From: SZUA-318 sp964412015
GTDB taxonomy: Bacteria > Gemmatimonadota > Gemmatimonadetes > Longimicrobiales > Gaopeijiaceae
Length of the DNA stretch: 64,000 bases
Direction of reading: 5' to 3'
Assembly (NCBI GenBank): GCA_964412015.1
Contig: CAYPMO010000009.1
Coordinates: 1 to 64,000 of the forward strand
Shown: piece after piece, positions 9,000 through 17,871 of the stretch
Position numbering within the stretch: the first letter of the stretch is position 1
How the letters are laid out: each line of letters starts with the position of its first letter
Program-made: the position numbers and the translations under genes
Notes under the pieces: model-generated
Database searches by the model: none
What the model saw: the letters and a program-made list of their open reading frames with translations, nothing else
What the model was told of the DNA's origin: nothing

Positions 9000-9201
9000 G
9001 GTCGCCTCCTCGTTCCGGCCCCCTATGACCGCCTATCGGATTCCCTCAAGAGTCGTGCCAGGCCGAGACGTCGCGGGCTGCCATCCGGGCAGAAGCTCGC
9101 CTGCCGGTCCGGGCGGAGCCATGCCTGATTCGGCCACCCTGGCCCGACCCCGCGGGAGGATGAAGATTGGGCGATCCAGTGGGCTTCAACGGGAGGATGT
9201 C

Positions 9202-9804
9202 GTGAGGTGCATCCAGAGGGCAGGCACAGCGCTCCTGATGGCTGTGGCGTCGGCCACCGGCGCCGCGGCCCAGGCGACCGGCCAATCCGTGCTGGAGGTC
9301 TACTTCCGGGCCGTCGCCGAGTACTTCGAGCTGCCCCCCTCGGAGGTTTCCATCCTGGGCCAGTGGCGCCTTCCCGCGGAGGAGATCCCCGTGGTTCTCT
9401 TCGTGGCGGATCGTGCCGGGGTCTCTCCCGAGGCCGTGGTCGCGCTTCGAACGTCGGGGCGGGGGTGGGGAGAGCTGGCGAGGCGGTACCGGCTGGACGC
9501 AGCCCAGTTCCACGTTCCGATTCCGGAATCCGCGGCCGCCGGCGTTCTCGAGGGCGCCTACCGGAGCTACCGGTCGCTTCCGGCCACGCGCTGGCGTGAG
9601 ATCACGCTCGGGGATGAGGAGATCGTGGGGCTCGTGAACCTGCGCCTTCTCTCCGAGACCCTGCGCAGGGCGCCCGCGGCCGTCCTCGCGGCCGCAGGGG
9701 GCGGGAGCTGGGTGGATCTGTACGTGCGCCTGATGCGCGAGAGGTCGGGGCCGCGGGCGCGGGCGCGCGACGCAGGGGCGTCCGGAGCCGGGGCTCGGCC
9801 GTGA
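9202..9804 (+). CDS. exported protein of unknown function
   Basis: The product of about 200 residues has a signal peptide (GTALLMAVASATGAAAQA) and a mature part rich in helices. I recognise no family. The GTG at 9202 is preferred because GGGAGG at 9191-9196 lies five bases upstream and the signal peptide begins there; the in-frame ATG at 9160 has its purine stretch too close. The gene overlaps the nitroreductase downstream by four bases (GTGA), so the two are coupled. Confidence 0.7.
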   Translation: MRCIQRAGTALLMAVASATGAAAQATGQSVLEVYFRAVAEYFELPPSEVSILGQWRLPAEEIPVVLFVADRAGVSPEAVVALRTSGRGWGELARRYRLDAAQFHVPIPESAAAGVLEGAYRSYRSLPATRWREITLGDEEIVGLVNLRLLSETLRRAPAAVLAAAGGGSWVDLYVRLMRERSGPRARARDAGASGAGARP

Positions 9805-10472
9805 CGCCCGCGCCCAGGGTCCCCCTCGCGGGCTACGAGGAGATCCCCGCGGAGCGGATGCTCGAGGAGGCGGCGCGCTTTCTCGCGAAGATGCGCAAGC
9901 GCCGCTCGGTCCGGGATTTCTCCGACCGCCCCGTTCCCCGGGAGATCCTCGAGCGCTGTCTCCTGGCCGCGGGCACGGCCCCCAACGGAGCGAACCGGCA
10001 GCCGTGGCGTTTCGTGGTCGTGGGCGACCCGGGGATCAAGCGGAGGATCCGCGAGGCCGCCGAGGAGGAGGAACGAGCGTTCTACCGTCAACGCGCACCG
10101 AAGGAGTGGCTGGACGCCCTGGCGGACCTCGGGACCGACGAGCGCAAGCCCTTCCTCGAGCTGGCGCCGTGGCTGGTCGTCATCTTCGCCGAGAGCTACG
10201 CGGTGACGCCGGAGGGCGGGCGCCTCAAGAACTACTACGTCACGGAGTCCGTGGGCATCGCCACCGGGATCCTGGTCACGGCCCTGCATCACGCCGGGCT
10301 GGCGACGCTGACGCACACGCCTTCGCCGATGACCTTCCTCAACGAAATCCTCGGGCGGCCCGAGAACGAACGTCCGTTCCTGATCCTGGTCGTCGGCCAT
10401 CCGGCGGAGGGCGCCACCGTGCCCGACATCGGGAAGAAGCCCCTCGAGGACATCGCCGTCTTCCTCGAGTGA
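9801..10472 (+). CDS. nitroreductase-family flavoprotein
   Basis: The 223-residue protein shows the FMN-binding start of the nitroreductase fold (RRSVRDFSDRPV near 34-45, then GTAPNGANRQPWRFVVVG near 58-75) and the second half ESVGIATGILVTALHHAGLATL near 150-171. The overall sequence looks closest to the iodotyrosine-deiodinase/BluB-like branch, which reduces or rearranges small aromatic or flavin substrates. It is coupled by GTGA overlap to the exported protein upstream. An SRAP gene follows 26 bp downstream. Confidence 0.85.
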   Translation: MTPAPRVPLAGYEEIPAERMLEEAARFLAKMRKRRSVRDFSDRPVPREILERCLLAAGTAPNGANRQPWRFVVVGDPGIKRRIREAAEEEERAFYRQRAPKEWLDALADLGTDERKPFLELAPWLVVIFAESYAVTPEGGRLKNYYVTESVGIATGILVTALHHAGLATLTHTPSPMTFLNEILGRPENERPFLILVVGHPAEGATVPDIGKKPLEDIAVFLE

Positions 10473-10498
10473 TCCCCGGCGGCAGCCTTTCGACTTCC

Positions 10499-11155
10499 AT
10501 GTGCGGACGATTCTCCCTCGCGACCCCGGCGGACGAGCTCGTGGAGGTCTTCGACGTCCCGCCGCCCGAGCTCTCTCTTCGGCCCCGGTACAACATCGGA
10601 CCCGGACAGGACACGGTCGTGGTCGGCGAGGACCGACACGGGCGGCGCCTCGGGATGCTCCGCTGGGGACTCGTTCCCGCGTGGGCCGAGGAACCCCGGA
10701 GCGCGTACGCGAACGCGCGCGGGGAGTCGGCGGTCGAGACGCCGTCCTTCCGCGAGGCCTTCCTGCACCGCCGGTGCCTGGTGCCCGCCGACGGGTTCTA
10801 CGAATGGCGCGCCGGCCGGGAAGGGAAGACCCCCCATCTCTTCCGGCCCACCGCGGGTGGTGTGATGGCGCTGGCCGGAATCTGGGAGCGCTGGGAGAGA
10901 CGGGGCCACGAGCCCAGCAGCGGATTCGCGCTCGTCACCGTGGAGGCCAGCGAGGACGTGGCCCCGATCCACCACCGCATGCCGGTCGTGGTGCGGCCCG
11001 AGCACTTCTCCGAGTGGCTCGATCGTGCGTCCGTGCCCGTTCGGCTGCGTGAGCTCGTTGCTCCGGCGCCCCCCGGCACCCTGCGCTTCCACGCGGTCTC
11101 GCGGCGCGTCAACTCCATGCGGGAGGACGACCCCGGGCTGGTGGAGCCCGCCTGA
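10499..11155 (+). CDS. SRAP-family abasic-site protein (YedK/HMCES-like)
   Basis: The product begins Met-Cys-Gly-Arg-Phe, placing the catalytic Cys at residue 2 after Met removal. Further family motifs are RYNIGPGQ, WGLVPAWA, NARGES, DGFYEWR (active-site Glu) and HHRMPVV (active-site His). SRAP proteins crosslink to abasic sites in single-stranded DNA and protect them. The length of 218 residues is usual. It follows the nitroreductase gene closely and converges on the AAA+ gene. Confidence 0.93.
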   Translation: MCGRFSLATPADELVEVFDVPPPELSLRPRYNIGPGQDTVVVGEDRHGRRLGMLRWGLVPAWAEEPRSAYANARGESAVETPSFREAFLHRRCLVPADGFYEWRAGREGKTPHLFRPTAGGVMALAGIWERWERRGHEPSSGFALVTVEASEDVAPIHHRMPVVVRPEHFSEWLDRASVPVRLRELVAPAPPGTLRFHAVSRRVNSMREDDPGLVEPA

Positions 11156-11193
11156 GCGACCGCCGAGTGACGAGCGGCCACGGCGCGCCCGCC

Positions 11194-12690
11194 TCAGTTC
11201 GCGCGTACGGTGCGCCCGTCCGCCCAGGCGCGCAGCGCCGCCATGTGCTCGGCCATCGTCACCGAGAGCGGCCGCGTCGCGCGTGCTTCGGAGAGGAGGG
11301 CGGCCGTGTCCATCGGCGTGTGCGCCGAGAACGCCGTGTACAGCCCGCTCACCACGACCTGCTCGAGCTCCGATCCACTGAAGCCCTCCGTCGCCCGGCT
11401 CAGCTCGCCGAGGTCGAACGCGTCCGGATTCTGACCGCGGCCGCGCAGGTGGATCCGGAGGACCTCCTGGCGCGTCTCGTCGTCGGGGAGATCCACGAAG
11501 AAGATCTCGTCGAAGCGTCCCTTGCGCAGGAACTCCGGGGGCAGCCGCTGGATGTCGTTGGCGGTCGCCACGACGAACACGTCGCCGTGGCGGTCCTGCA
11601 TCCACGAGAGGAAGCTCCCGAGAATCCTCTGGGAGACGCCACCGTCCTCCGTGCCTCCGGCCGCGAACGCCTTCTCCAGCTCGTCGATCCAGAGCACCAC
11701 CGGGGCCATCCGCTCGGCTGCGCGCATCGCGCGCTTGAAGTTGCCCTCGCTCTCGCCCACGAACTTGTTGTACAGGTTCGAGGGATCGAGCTTGAGCAGC
11801 GGCAGCCCCCACTCCGACGCGACCGCCTTGGCGGACAGGCTCTTGCCGCAGCCGGGCACGCCGAGCAGGAGCACGCCGCGCGGGAACCCGAGGCCGAACT
11901 CCTCCGCGCGCTCGGGGTTCGCGACCACCGCCCTCCGTTTGGCCAGCCAACCCTTCAGCGTCCTCAGGTCCGCCACTCCCGCCATGGTGGTTTCGGCCGG
12001 GTAGTACTCGAGCAGCCCTTCACGCTCGACGACCTGTCGCTTCGCCTCCACCACGTGTCGGATGTCCTCTGCGCCGAGGCGGCCGTCCTCCACGATCGCC
12101 TTCGTGAGGATCTTGCCTGCCTCCATGAGCGTGAGTCCGGAGAGGTGCTTCACCAGCGCGGTGGTCTCCTCGCGCGTGAGGGACACGTCCACGTGTCCCT
12201 TGGCGGAGAGGTCGCGCACGATCCGGCACAGGAGCTCGCGGAACTCCTCGTCCGTCGGGCCCGGTAGCGTCACCGTGGCGGACACTTCCTGGAGCGTGGA
12301 AGGCATCTCCGACCCGTCCCCGCTCAGGACCACGAGGCCGTCGCGGCTCTCCATCGAGCGGGCGGCGTCGCGCGTGAGGGAGACCAGGAGCTCCTGACCG
12401 GGCGCGGAGAGCGTCCCCACGAGTCCGCGGACGTGGTAGAGGGCATCGATGCCCGAGACGGCGATATGGCCGATCGCTTTCACGGGGTCCCGCGTCTGGT
12501 ACGCGGGCTCGTCGAAGCCGTCCCGGACGAGCCCCCTCGAGCGTGTCCAGACGAAGAACGGGATCTTCCGCGCGTCGGCCAGGTGGCGGAGAAGCCCTTC
12601 CGCCCGGTCCTCCTCCACCGTGTCGAGGTGGACGAGGCCGTAGCGGGAGCGGATGAGGAGGTCGAGGTCCTTGAGGGCGTCCTTCGGCAT
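11194..12690 (-). CDS. Ycf46-like AAA+ ATPase
   Basis: The N-terminal half (about 1-230) is the non-ATPase region seen in Ycf46-like proteins. The C-terminal AAA+ module has Walker A GVPGCGKS (near 283-290), Walker B VVLWIDELEKAF, sensor-1 VVATAND and the arginine-finger segment FLRKGRFDEIFFV. Ycf46 homologues are widespread in cyanobacteria and plastids, where a role in inorganic-carbon or stress physiology has been proposed; the function is not settled. The gene lies 24 bp after the ArsC-like gene on the same strand. No strong Shine-Dalgarno is visible. Confidence 0.85.
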   Translation of the reverse strand: MPKDALKDLDLLIRSRYGLVHLDTVEEDRAEGLLRHLADARKIPFFVWTRSRGLVRDGFDEPAYQTRDPVKAIGHIAVSGIDALYHVRGLVGTLSAPGQELLVSLTRDAARSMESRDGLVVLSGDGSEMPSTLQEVSATVTLPGPTDEEFRELLCRIVRDLSAKGHVDVSLTREETTALVKHLSGLTLMEAGKILTKAIVEDGRLGAEDIRHVVEAKRQVVEREGLLEYYPAETTMAGVADLRTLKGWLAKRRAVVANPERAEEFGLGFPRGVLLLGVPGCGKSLSAKAVASEWGLPLLKLDPSNLYNKFVGESEGNFKRAMRAAERMAPVVLWIDELEKAFAAGGTEDGGVSQRILGSFLSWMQDRHGDVFVVATANDIQRLPPEFLRKGRFDEIFFVDLPDDETRQEVLRIHLRGRGQNPDAFDLGELSRATEGFSGSELEQVVVSGLYTAFSAHTPMDTAALLSEARATRPLSVTMAEHMAALRAWADGRTVRAN

Positions 12691-12714
12691 GCTCGCGGCC
12701 GGTGTGAGAGTATG

Positions 12715-13089
12715 CTACAAGATATCGCGCACGCGCTCGGGGGGACGGGCCAGCACCGCGCGGTCGCCCCGCTCGACGATCGGGCGCTGGAGCAGATCGG
12801 GGTACCGGACGAGCAGCTCGAGCAGCCGCTCGTCGCTCAGGTCGGGGTCCGCGAGCTCGAGGTTCTTGTACTGGGGCGCGTTCGTCCGAAGCACGTCCCG
12901 GGGCTTGAGCCCGGCCTTTTTCAGGAGGCTCTGGAGCCGAGGCCGTGAGAGTGGCTCCACGAAGTAGTTCACGCGGTCGAAGTCCACGCCGGCCTCGACC
13001 AGGAGGGAGTACAACTTCCGGCAGGTGGTGCAGGTGGGCTTCTCGTAGACGGTGATGCGGGCCTCGGTCATGGCGTCGTCGTGGCTCAT
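12715..13089 (-). CDS. ArsC/Spx-family thioredoxin-fold protein
   Basis: The 124-residue protein has the CxxC-type start YEKPTCTTCRKLY and the Arg motif LLQRPIVERGDRAV of ArsC-like reductases and Spx-like regulators. The length fits the ArsC family. The ATG at 13089 has GAGG upstream; an internal ATG at 13071 lacks one. It sits between the CoiA-like and Ycf46-like genes on the same strand. Arsenate reduction is not implied, since no arsenic gene lies nearby; a redox or Spx-like role is equally possible. Confidence 0.8.
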   Translation of the reverse strand: MSHDDAMTEARITVYEKPTCTTCRKLYSLLVEAGVDFDRVNYFVEPLSRPRLQSLLKKAGLKPRDVLRTNAPQYKNLELADPDLSDERLLELLVRYPDLLQRPIVERGDRAVLARPPERVRDIL

Positions 13090-13211
13090 CGTGGGACCTC
13101 GCGTTCCACGGGGCAGGGACGTGCAGGGCCGATCGTACGGTCCACGGCTCCGGAGGGGCAAGCAGGGCCGTGTAACGGCGCGCGGCGCGGGGGCGCTCCT
13201 CATCCACCCCG

Positions 13212-14141
13212 TCACTCCTCCTCCATCACCTCCCTCACGCGCGCGTACGCCCGGTTGCCGCGCGAGACGTACCAGTCTCCCTGTACGGCGTGGCACGAGG
13301 GACAGCAGTTCGCCCAGTACTCCGCGCCGTAGCCCTGGGTCGCGCACAGGCGAACGGTGGAGGGTCGGGGATCGGGCGGCTTCTTCGCGCTGTGGCCGCC
13401 GGCACCGGGCCAGAGGTACAGAATCATCTCCTCGCCGCAGCGCCAGCAGCGGTGGGCGACGAAGTGGTAGGGAGGGCTGGGTGGGAGCCGGAGGCCGGTC
13501 CGCTCCGCGAACGCCACCGCTTCCGCCTCGAGATCCCTGACCTCGCCGCGGCGCTCCTCGGCCCGCGCGCGGCAGCGGGGACAGACGAACGGCCGCAGTC
13601 CGTCCTGGACCGCCACCCACCAGTAGGGCCGGTCGAGCAGGTCGTCGGCGTCCAGCTCCATCCAGGGGAGCGTCAGCCGCCGGGCCTTCCGGGGGTCCAC
13701 GCGGTGCGTGGCCAGGATCTCCACGACGCACGCGGGCTCCTCACCGCGGTAGAGCAGCACGTCGGCGATGGAGCCGTCCTCGAGCCGCACCTCCGCGCGC
13801 GCGTGCGTGATGTCATCGGGAAGATCCTGCACGATGCCACCGTCGCATCCCCACACCGGACAGCGGCGTTCCACGCAGGGGCGGGGACCCGTGCCGGCCT
13901 TCCACTCCTCGATGATCCTCAGGACGAGCCGCTTGGCCGCTCGGTGGAGCAGGCTCTCCGCAGAGCAGCCCTCGCCTCGGCGGTGCGCGAAGTGGGCGCG
14001 GCGGATCCCGCTGCGGCGAAGGACGAGTGCCGCGCCGCAGCCGGGGCAGGCGTAGGTCGTATCGGGGTCCGCGTTCCAGGGAAGAACGAGTGACCCGTCG
14101 GGGGCGAGACCCAGAGGTACGGCCAGGGAAGCTCGGCGCAT
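13212..14141 (-). CDS. CoiA-like competence/zinc-finger nuclease-fold protein
   Basis: The N-terminus carries the CoiA zinc motif (YACPGCGAALVLRR, then RRAHFAHRRG). The middle contains a nuclease-like core (SIADVLLY, then ACVVEILATH). Further CxxC pairs occur at CPRC, CWRC and CPSC near the C-terminus. CoiA is needed for DNA uptake or recombination in Streptococcus, and such proteins are widespread outside competent species. It heads the minus-strand run CoiA-like, ArsC-like, Ycf46-like, with a 122 bp gap to the next gene. Confidence 0.75.
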   Translation of the reverse strand: MRRASLAVPLGLAPDGSLVLPWNADPDTTYACPGCGAALVLRRSGIRRAHFAHRRGEGCSAESLLHRAAKRLVLRIIEEWKAGTGPRPCVERRCPVWGCDGGIVQDLPDDITHARAEVRLEDGSIADVLLYRGEEPACVVEILATHRVDPRKARRLTLPWMELDADDLLDRPYWWVAVQDGLRPFVCPRCRARAEERRGEVRDLEAEAVAFAERTGLRLPPSPPYHFVAHRCWRCGEEMILYLWPGAGGHSAKKPPDPRPSTVRLCATQGYGAEYWANCCPSCHAVQGDWYVSRGNRAYARVREVMEEE

Positions 14142-14737
14142 GGGCGGAAGCTACACGCGGCGACCGACCGGCACGACCTTGCCGCCGCGGATGTCGCGCC
14201 ACCCGCCCACCCGCCCACCTGCCGCTCACCCCCGTTGCTTGCCCGTTCCGGCCTCCGCCTGCATTTTCTTGCGTAAGCCCCGGGGGAGAAGCCGCCCGAT
14301 CGCCGTCTGCCCACATCTACGCCGACGAGCGTACAGCCCTGGGAGAGGGGCGAGCCATGGCACGGTGGGCAGCGTGTGCGCCTTTCGGGGGTCCGGTTCC
14401 GACGTGGATCCGGATCTGGGACGTCGGATCGTGCCCCTGCCCGGACATGGACAGCCGCACGACTCCTCCGATCGTCCCACACGCCGCCGTTGGCCCGTAC
14501 CGCCGCGGCCCTCCCGCGGACGTCCTCCTCCATCTCACCTCCGGTCCCGTCACCGCCCCGCCTGTCGCGGTCGCGGCCACGTGCCTGGCGTCTTGGCCGC
14601 GCATTATCCGGGCAGCCGCCTCGGCGGTCGCCCGTCATCATAGAGCATTCGGTTTCGCGAACGCGACCGGCGCGGGCAGGCGCACGTCCGCGTTGGATTC
14701 ACCACAACCGTGCGCCGGCGGATCAAGGAGGATCATC
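14142..14737. other. 596-bp non-coding region upstream of susC
   Basis: No convincing gene is seen here. The region separates divergent coiA-like and susC genes, so it should hold promoters in both directions. An 8-bp perfect inverted repeat (TCCGACGT at 14398-14405, ACGTCGGA at 14421-14428) lies about 310 bp before susC. The long upstream segment suggests a long leader or a distant control site for susCD. Confidence 0.5.
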
Positions 14738-17700
14738 ATGAGTCGAATCCGCTACACTCCCTGGCTCGTGGCGGCTCTCGTGGTCACGGGCCTGCTCTTC
14801 GTCAGGGGGAGCCCCCTGGAAGCCCAGGCCACGGGGTCCATCAGAGGCAGGATTCTCACGGACGTCGGTCTGCCGCTGCCGAGCGCGCAGGTCTCCCTGG
14901 AGGGCACCCGGATCGGCGGCCTGACCAACCAGGACGGCCGGTACCAGATCGACCGGGTGCCCGCCGGGACGTACACCGTCATCGCGCAGATCATCGGCTA
15001 CCATACCGAGCAGCAGGAAGGCGTGACCGTCCTGGCCGGCGCGACGGCCCAGGCGAACTTCACGCTCCGGACGGAGGTGCTGAGCCTCGCGGGCCTCGTG
15101 GTCACCGGGGTGACGCAAGCGACGACGCGCGCCATGATTCCGTTCACGGTGGAGCGCGTCAGCACGACGGACATCGTCGTCCCGCCCGTGAACGCGTTCA
15201 TGGCGATCGAGGGCAGGGTCGCGGGCGCGCGCGTCATCCGCGGCACGGAGCCCGGCTCGGGCGTGAACATCCTCATGCGCACGCCCACCAGCGTGAACCG
15301 TTCGACCACGCCGCTAATGGTGGTGGACGGCGTGATCCTGGCCGAGTCATCGGCGGACATCTCCACGCTCGACATCGAGAGCGTCGAGATCGTGAAGGGC
15401 GCGGCGGCCGCATCCCTCTACGGGTCGCGCGCCGCCTCGGGCGTCATCCAGATCCGCACGAGGCGCGGCTCGTCGCTGCCCGAAGAGCGGACGCGCTTCT
15501 CGATCCGGAGCGAGTACGGGACCAGCGACATCCCGCGTCCGATCGAGACGGCGAAGTACCACAACTTCCTGACGAATGCCCAGGGTCAGTACCTGGACGA
15601 GAAGGGCGAAGTGGTGCCGCGGTGGCTCGCGACCACCACGGAGTACGAATTCATGGATCAGCCGTACACGACGCCGACCTGGGACCACGTCAAGTCGCTG
15701 TTCAACCCGAACACCTACTACATCAACTCGGGCACGTTCGGCTACAACAGCGGGGCCACGAGCTGGCTCGCGACGGTGAGCAACCAGCACGAGCTGGGTG
15801 TGGTGCGGGGCAACGACGGCTACAAGCGGACCGACTTCCGGCTCAACCTCGATCACCGGTTGAGGAACGATCTGAGCCTGTCGGTCTCCGCGTTCCACAT
15901 GCGCTCGGTCTCGGACAACATGTACGGGAACGTGTTCTTCGATTTCGTCCAGATCGCTCCGGACGTGGACCTGCTCCAACCGGACCCGGACGGAACCCCC
16001 TACATCTTCCAGCCGGACCCGGCGGGGATCCGTCCGAATCCCCTGTACATGATCGCCAGGGAAGACCGCGAGAGTAACCGCCTGCGGACCATGGCGAGCG
16101 CCGAGCTGCGCTACAACCCCCGGGAGTGGTTCTCGCTCGACCTGAGCGCGAGCTACGACCGCTCGGACCGTCACAACACCACGTTCATTCCGAAGGGCGC
16201 GAAGACGTACGACTACGGAACGGGGAACCCGGGCTACGCCTACCAGAGCATGGGGCTCGACGACGCCATCAACACGTCGGCCGGCGTGACCGTGAACCAT
16301 GACTTCGGTCGGCTGAAGACCACCACGATGGCACGCGCGCTCATGGAGAGCGACCACTCCGAGTCCTTCAACGCGAGCGGAGACGACATGGCGGTGGGGG
16401 GCATCCCCGACCTCGACGCCCTCAAGATTCCCTCGATCGGTTCGTCGGAAAGCGAGATCCGCGCGACGGGATACCTCGCCAACGCCGACCTGACGTGGGA
16501 GGACAAGTACATCGTCAACGCCCTCGTCCGGTGGGACGGGAGCTCGCTCTTCGGGCCGAAGGACCGCTGGCACGCCTACTACCGGGCGAGCGGCGCGTGG
16601 CGCATGGCCCGTGAGTCGTGGTGGCCGTTCGACGACATCAACGAGTTCAAGCTCCGCTATTCACGGGGCATCGCCGGCGGGCGCCCGAACTTCGCCGACC
16701 AGTACGAGGTCTTCTCGATCCTGTCGGGCGGCGGCCTGGAGCTGTCGACACTGGGCAACAAGTACCTCCGTCCCGAGCGCACGACCGAGCAGGAGATCGG
16801 CCTCGACGTCGTGGCGAAGGAGCGCTTCTTCCTCCAGCTCACGTACGCGACGCAGAGGACGGAGGACCAGCTCGTCAGCGTGCCGCTGCCGAGGCTCTAC
16901 GGCTTCACCAACCAATGGCAGAACGCGGGGGTCATCGAGGGCCACACGTACGAGGTCTCGCTGGAGGCCCGGCTCGTCGACCGGCCGGGGCTGCTCTGGA
17001 CGGCGACGCTGATCGGCGACCGGTCGAGGAACAAGATCGTGGAGTACGACCGGCCCTGCCACACCAGTGGCATGGGATACCGCTGCGCGGGCGAGGAGAT
17101 CGGGATGATCTACACGCAGCACCTCCTGAGAAGCCTCGACGAGCTGGACCGGCACCTCGGCGGCCTGCACGCCAACTCGAAGGACCAGTTCCAGGTCAAC
17201 GACGACGGACTGCTCGTGCCCGTCGGCCCGGGCAACTCCTGGACGGACGGCGTCGCCAAGGACCTGTGGGGGTCGAGGATCGAAATCGACGGCGAACGCT
17301 ATTACTGGGGCAGACCGTTCAAGCTGGAGGACGAGAACGGCAACGCCGTCTACGAGCAGACGGGCGACTTCAACCCCGACTTCAAGTGGGGGATCAGCAA
17401 CCAGGTCCAGTGGAAGGACCTGACGGTCTACGCGCTGGTGGACGGGCAGGTGGGAGGCGACGTGTACAACTCCACCAAGCAGCGCATGTACCAGTGGGAG
17501 CGCCACGGGGACGAGGTCCAGGTGAACAAGCCGGAGGAGCGGAAGAAGCCCACTTCGTACTACGTGTCCGCGCTCTACAACGCCAACAGCTCGATCGACT
17601 GGTTCGTGGAGCCCGGAGACTACGTGAAGCTGCGTGAGGTGTCGCTTCGGTACCGGCTGGACCCCTCGCTGCTCGGGCGGTTCGCCCCAGGGAGCCTGGA

Positions 17701-17854
17701 CCGCATCGTCCTGAGCCTCATCGGCCGCAACCTGTACACCTGGACGGACTACAGCGGGTGGGACCCGGACATCGGCAGCCCCACGTATCGGGTGGACAGC
17801 TTCGACTACCCGAGCTACCGCACGCTGACCGCCAGCGTCGAGATCGTCTTCTGA
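14738..17854 (+). CDS. SusC/RagA-family TonB-dependent outer-membrane receptor
   Basis: The protein of about 1,038 residues has a signal peptide, a carboxypeptidase-regulatory-like domain (GSIRGRILTDVGLPLPSAQV near 34-55), a plug domain with the SusC hallmark TPLMVVDGVIL and VEIVKGAAAASLYGSRAASGVI (about 190-245), and a beta-barrel ending in aromatic Phe. AAGGAG at 14725-14730 supports ATG 14738. With SusD it should import oligosaccharides, peptides or other large nutrients. The next gene is the paired SusD, 17 bp downstream. No glycosidase or peptidase is adjacent, so the ligand cannot be inferred. Confidence 0.95.
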   Translation: MSRIRYTPWLVAALVVTGLLFVRGSPLEAQATGSIRGRILTDVGLPLPSAQVSLEGTRIGGLTNQDGRYQIDRVPAGTYTVIAQIIGYHTEQQEGVTVLAGATAQANFTLRTEVLSLAGLVVTGVTQATTRAMIPFTVERVSTTDIVVPPVNAFMAIEGRVAGARVIRGTEPGSGVNILMRTPTSVNRSTTPLMVVDGVILAESSADISTLDIESVEIVKGAAAASLYGSRAASGVIQIRTRRGSSLPEERTRFSIRSEYGTSDIPRPIETAKYHNFLTNAQGQYLDEKGEVVPRWLATTTEYEFMDQPYTTPTWDHVKSLFNPNTYYINSGTFGYNSGATSWLATVSNQHELGVVRGNDGYKRTDFRLNLDHRLRNDLSLSVSAFHMRSVSDNMYGNVFFDFVQIAPDVDLLQPDPDGTPYIFQPDPAGIRPNPLYMIAREDRESNRLRTMASAELRYNPREWFSLDLSASYDRSDRHNTTFIPKGAKTYDYGTGNPGYAYQSMGLDDAINTSAGVTVNHDFGRLKTTTMARALMESDHSESFNASGDDMAVGGIPDLDALKIPSIGSSESEIRATGYLANADLTWEDKYIVNALVRWDGSSLFGPKDRWHAYYRASGAWRMARESWWPFDDINEFKLRYSRGIAGGRPNFADQYEVFSILSGGGLELSTLGNKYLRPERTTEQEIGLDVVAKERFFLQLTYATQRTEDQLVSVPLPRLYGFTNQWQNAGVIEGHTYEVSLEARLVDRPGLLWTATLIGDRSRNKIVEYDRPCHTSGMGYRCAGEEIGMIYTQHLLRSLDELDRHLGGLHANSKDQFQVNDDGLLVPVGPGNSWTDGVAKDLWGSRIEIDGERYYWGRPFKLEDENGNAVYEQTGDFNPDFKWGISNQVQWKDLTVYALVDGQVGGDVYNSTKQRMYQWERHGDEVQVNKPEERKKPTSYYVSALYNANSSIDWFVEPGDYVKLREVSLRYRLDPSLLGRFAPGSLDRIVLSLIGRNLYTWTDYSGWDPDIGSPTYRVDSFDYPSYRTLTASVEIVF

Positions 17855-17871
17855 CGGAGGAGGAACGCACC

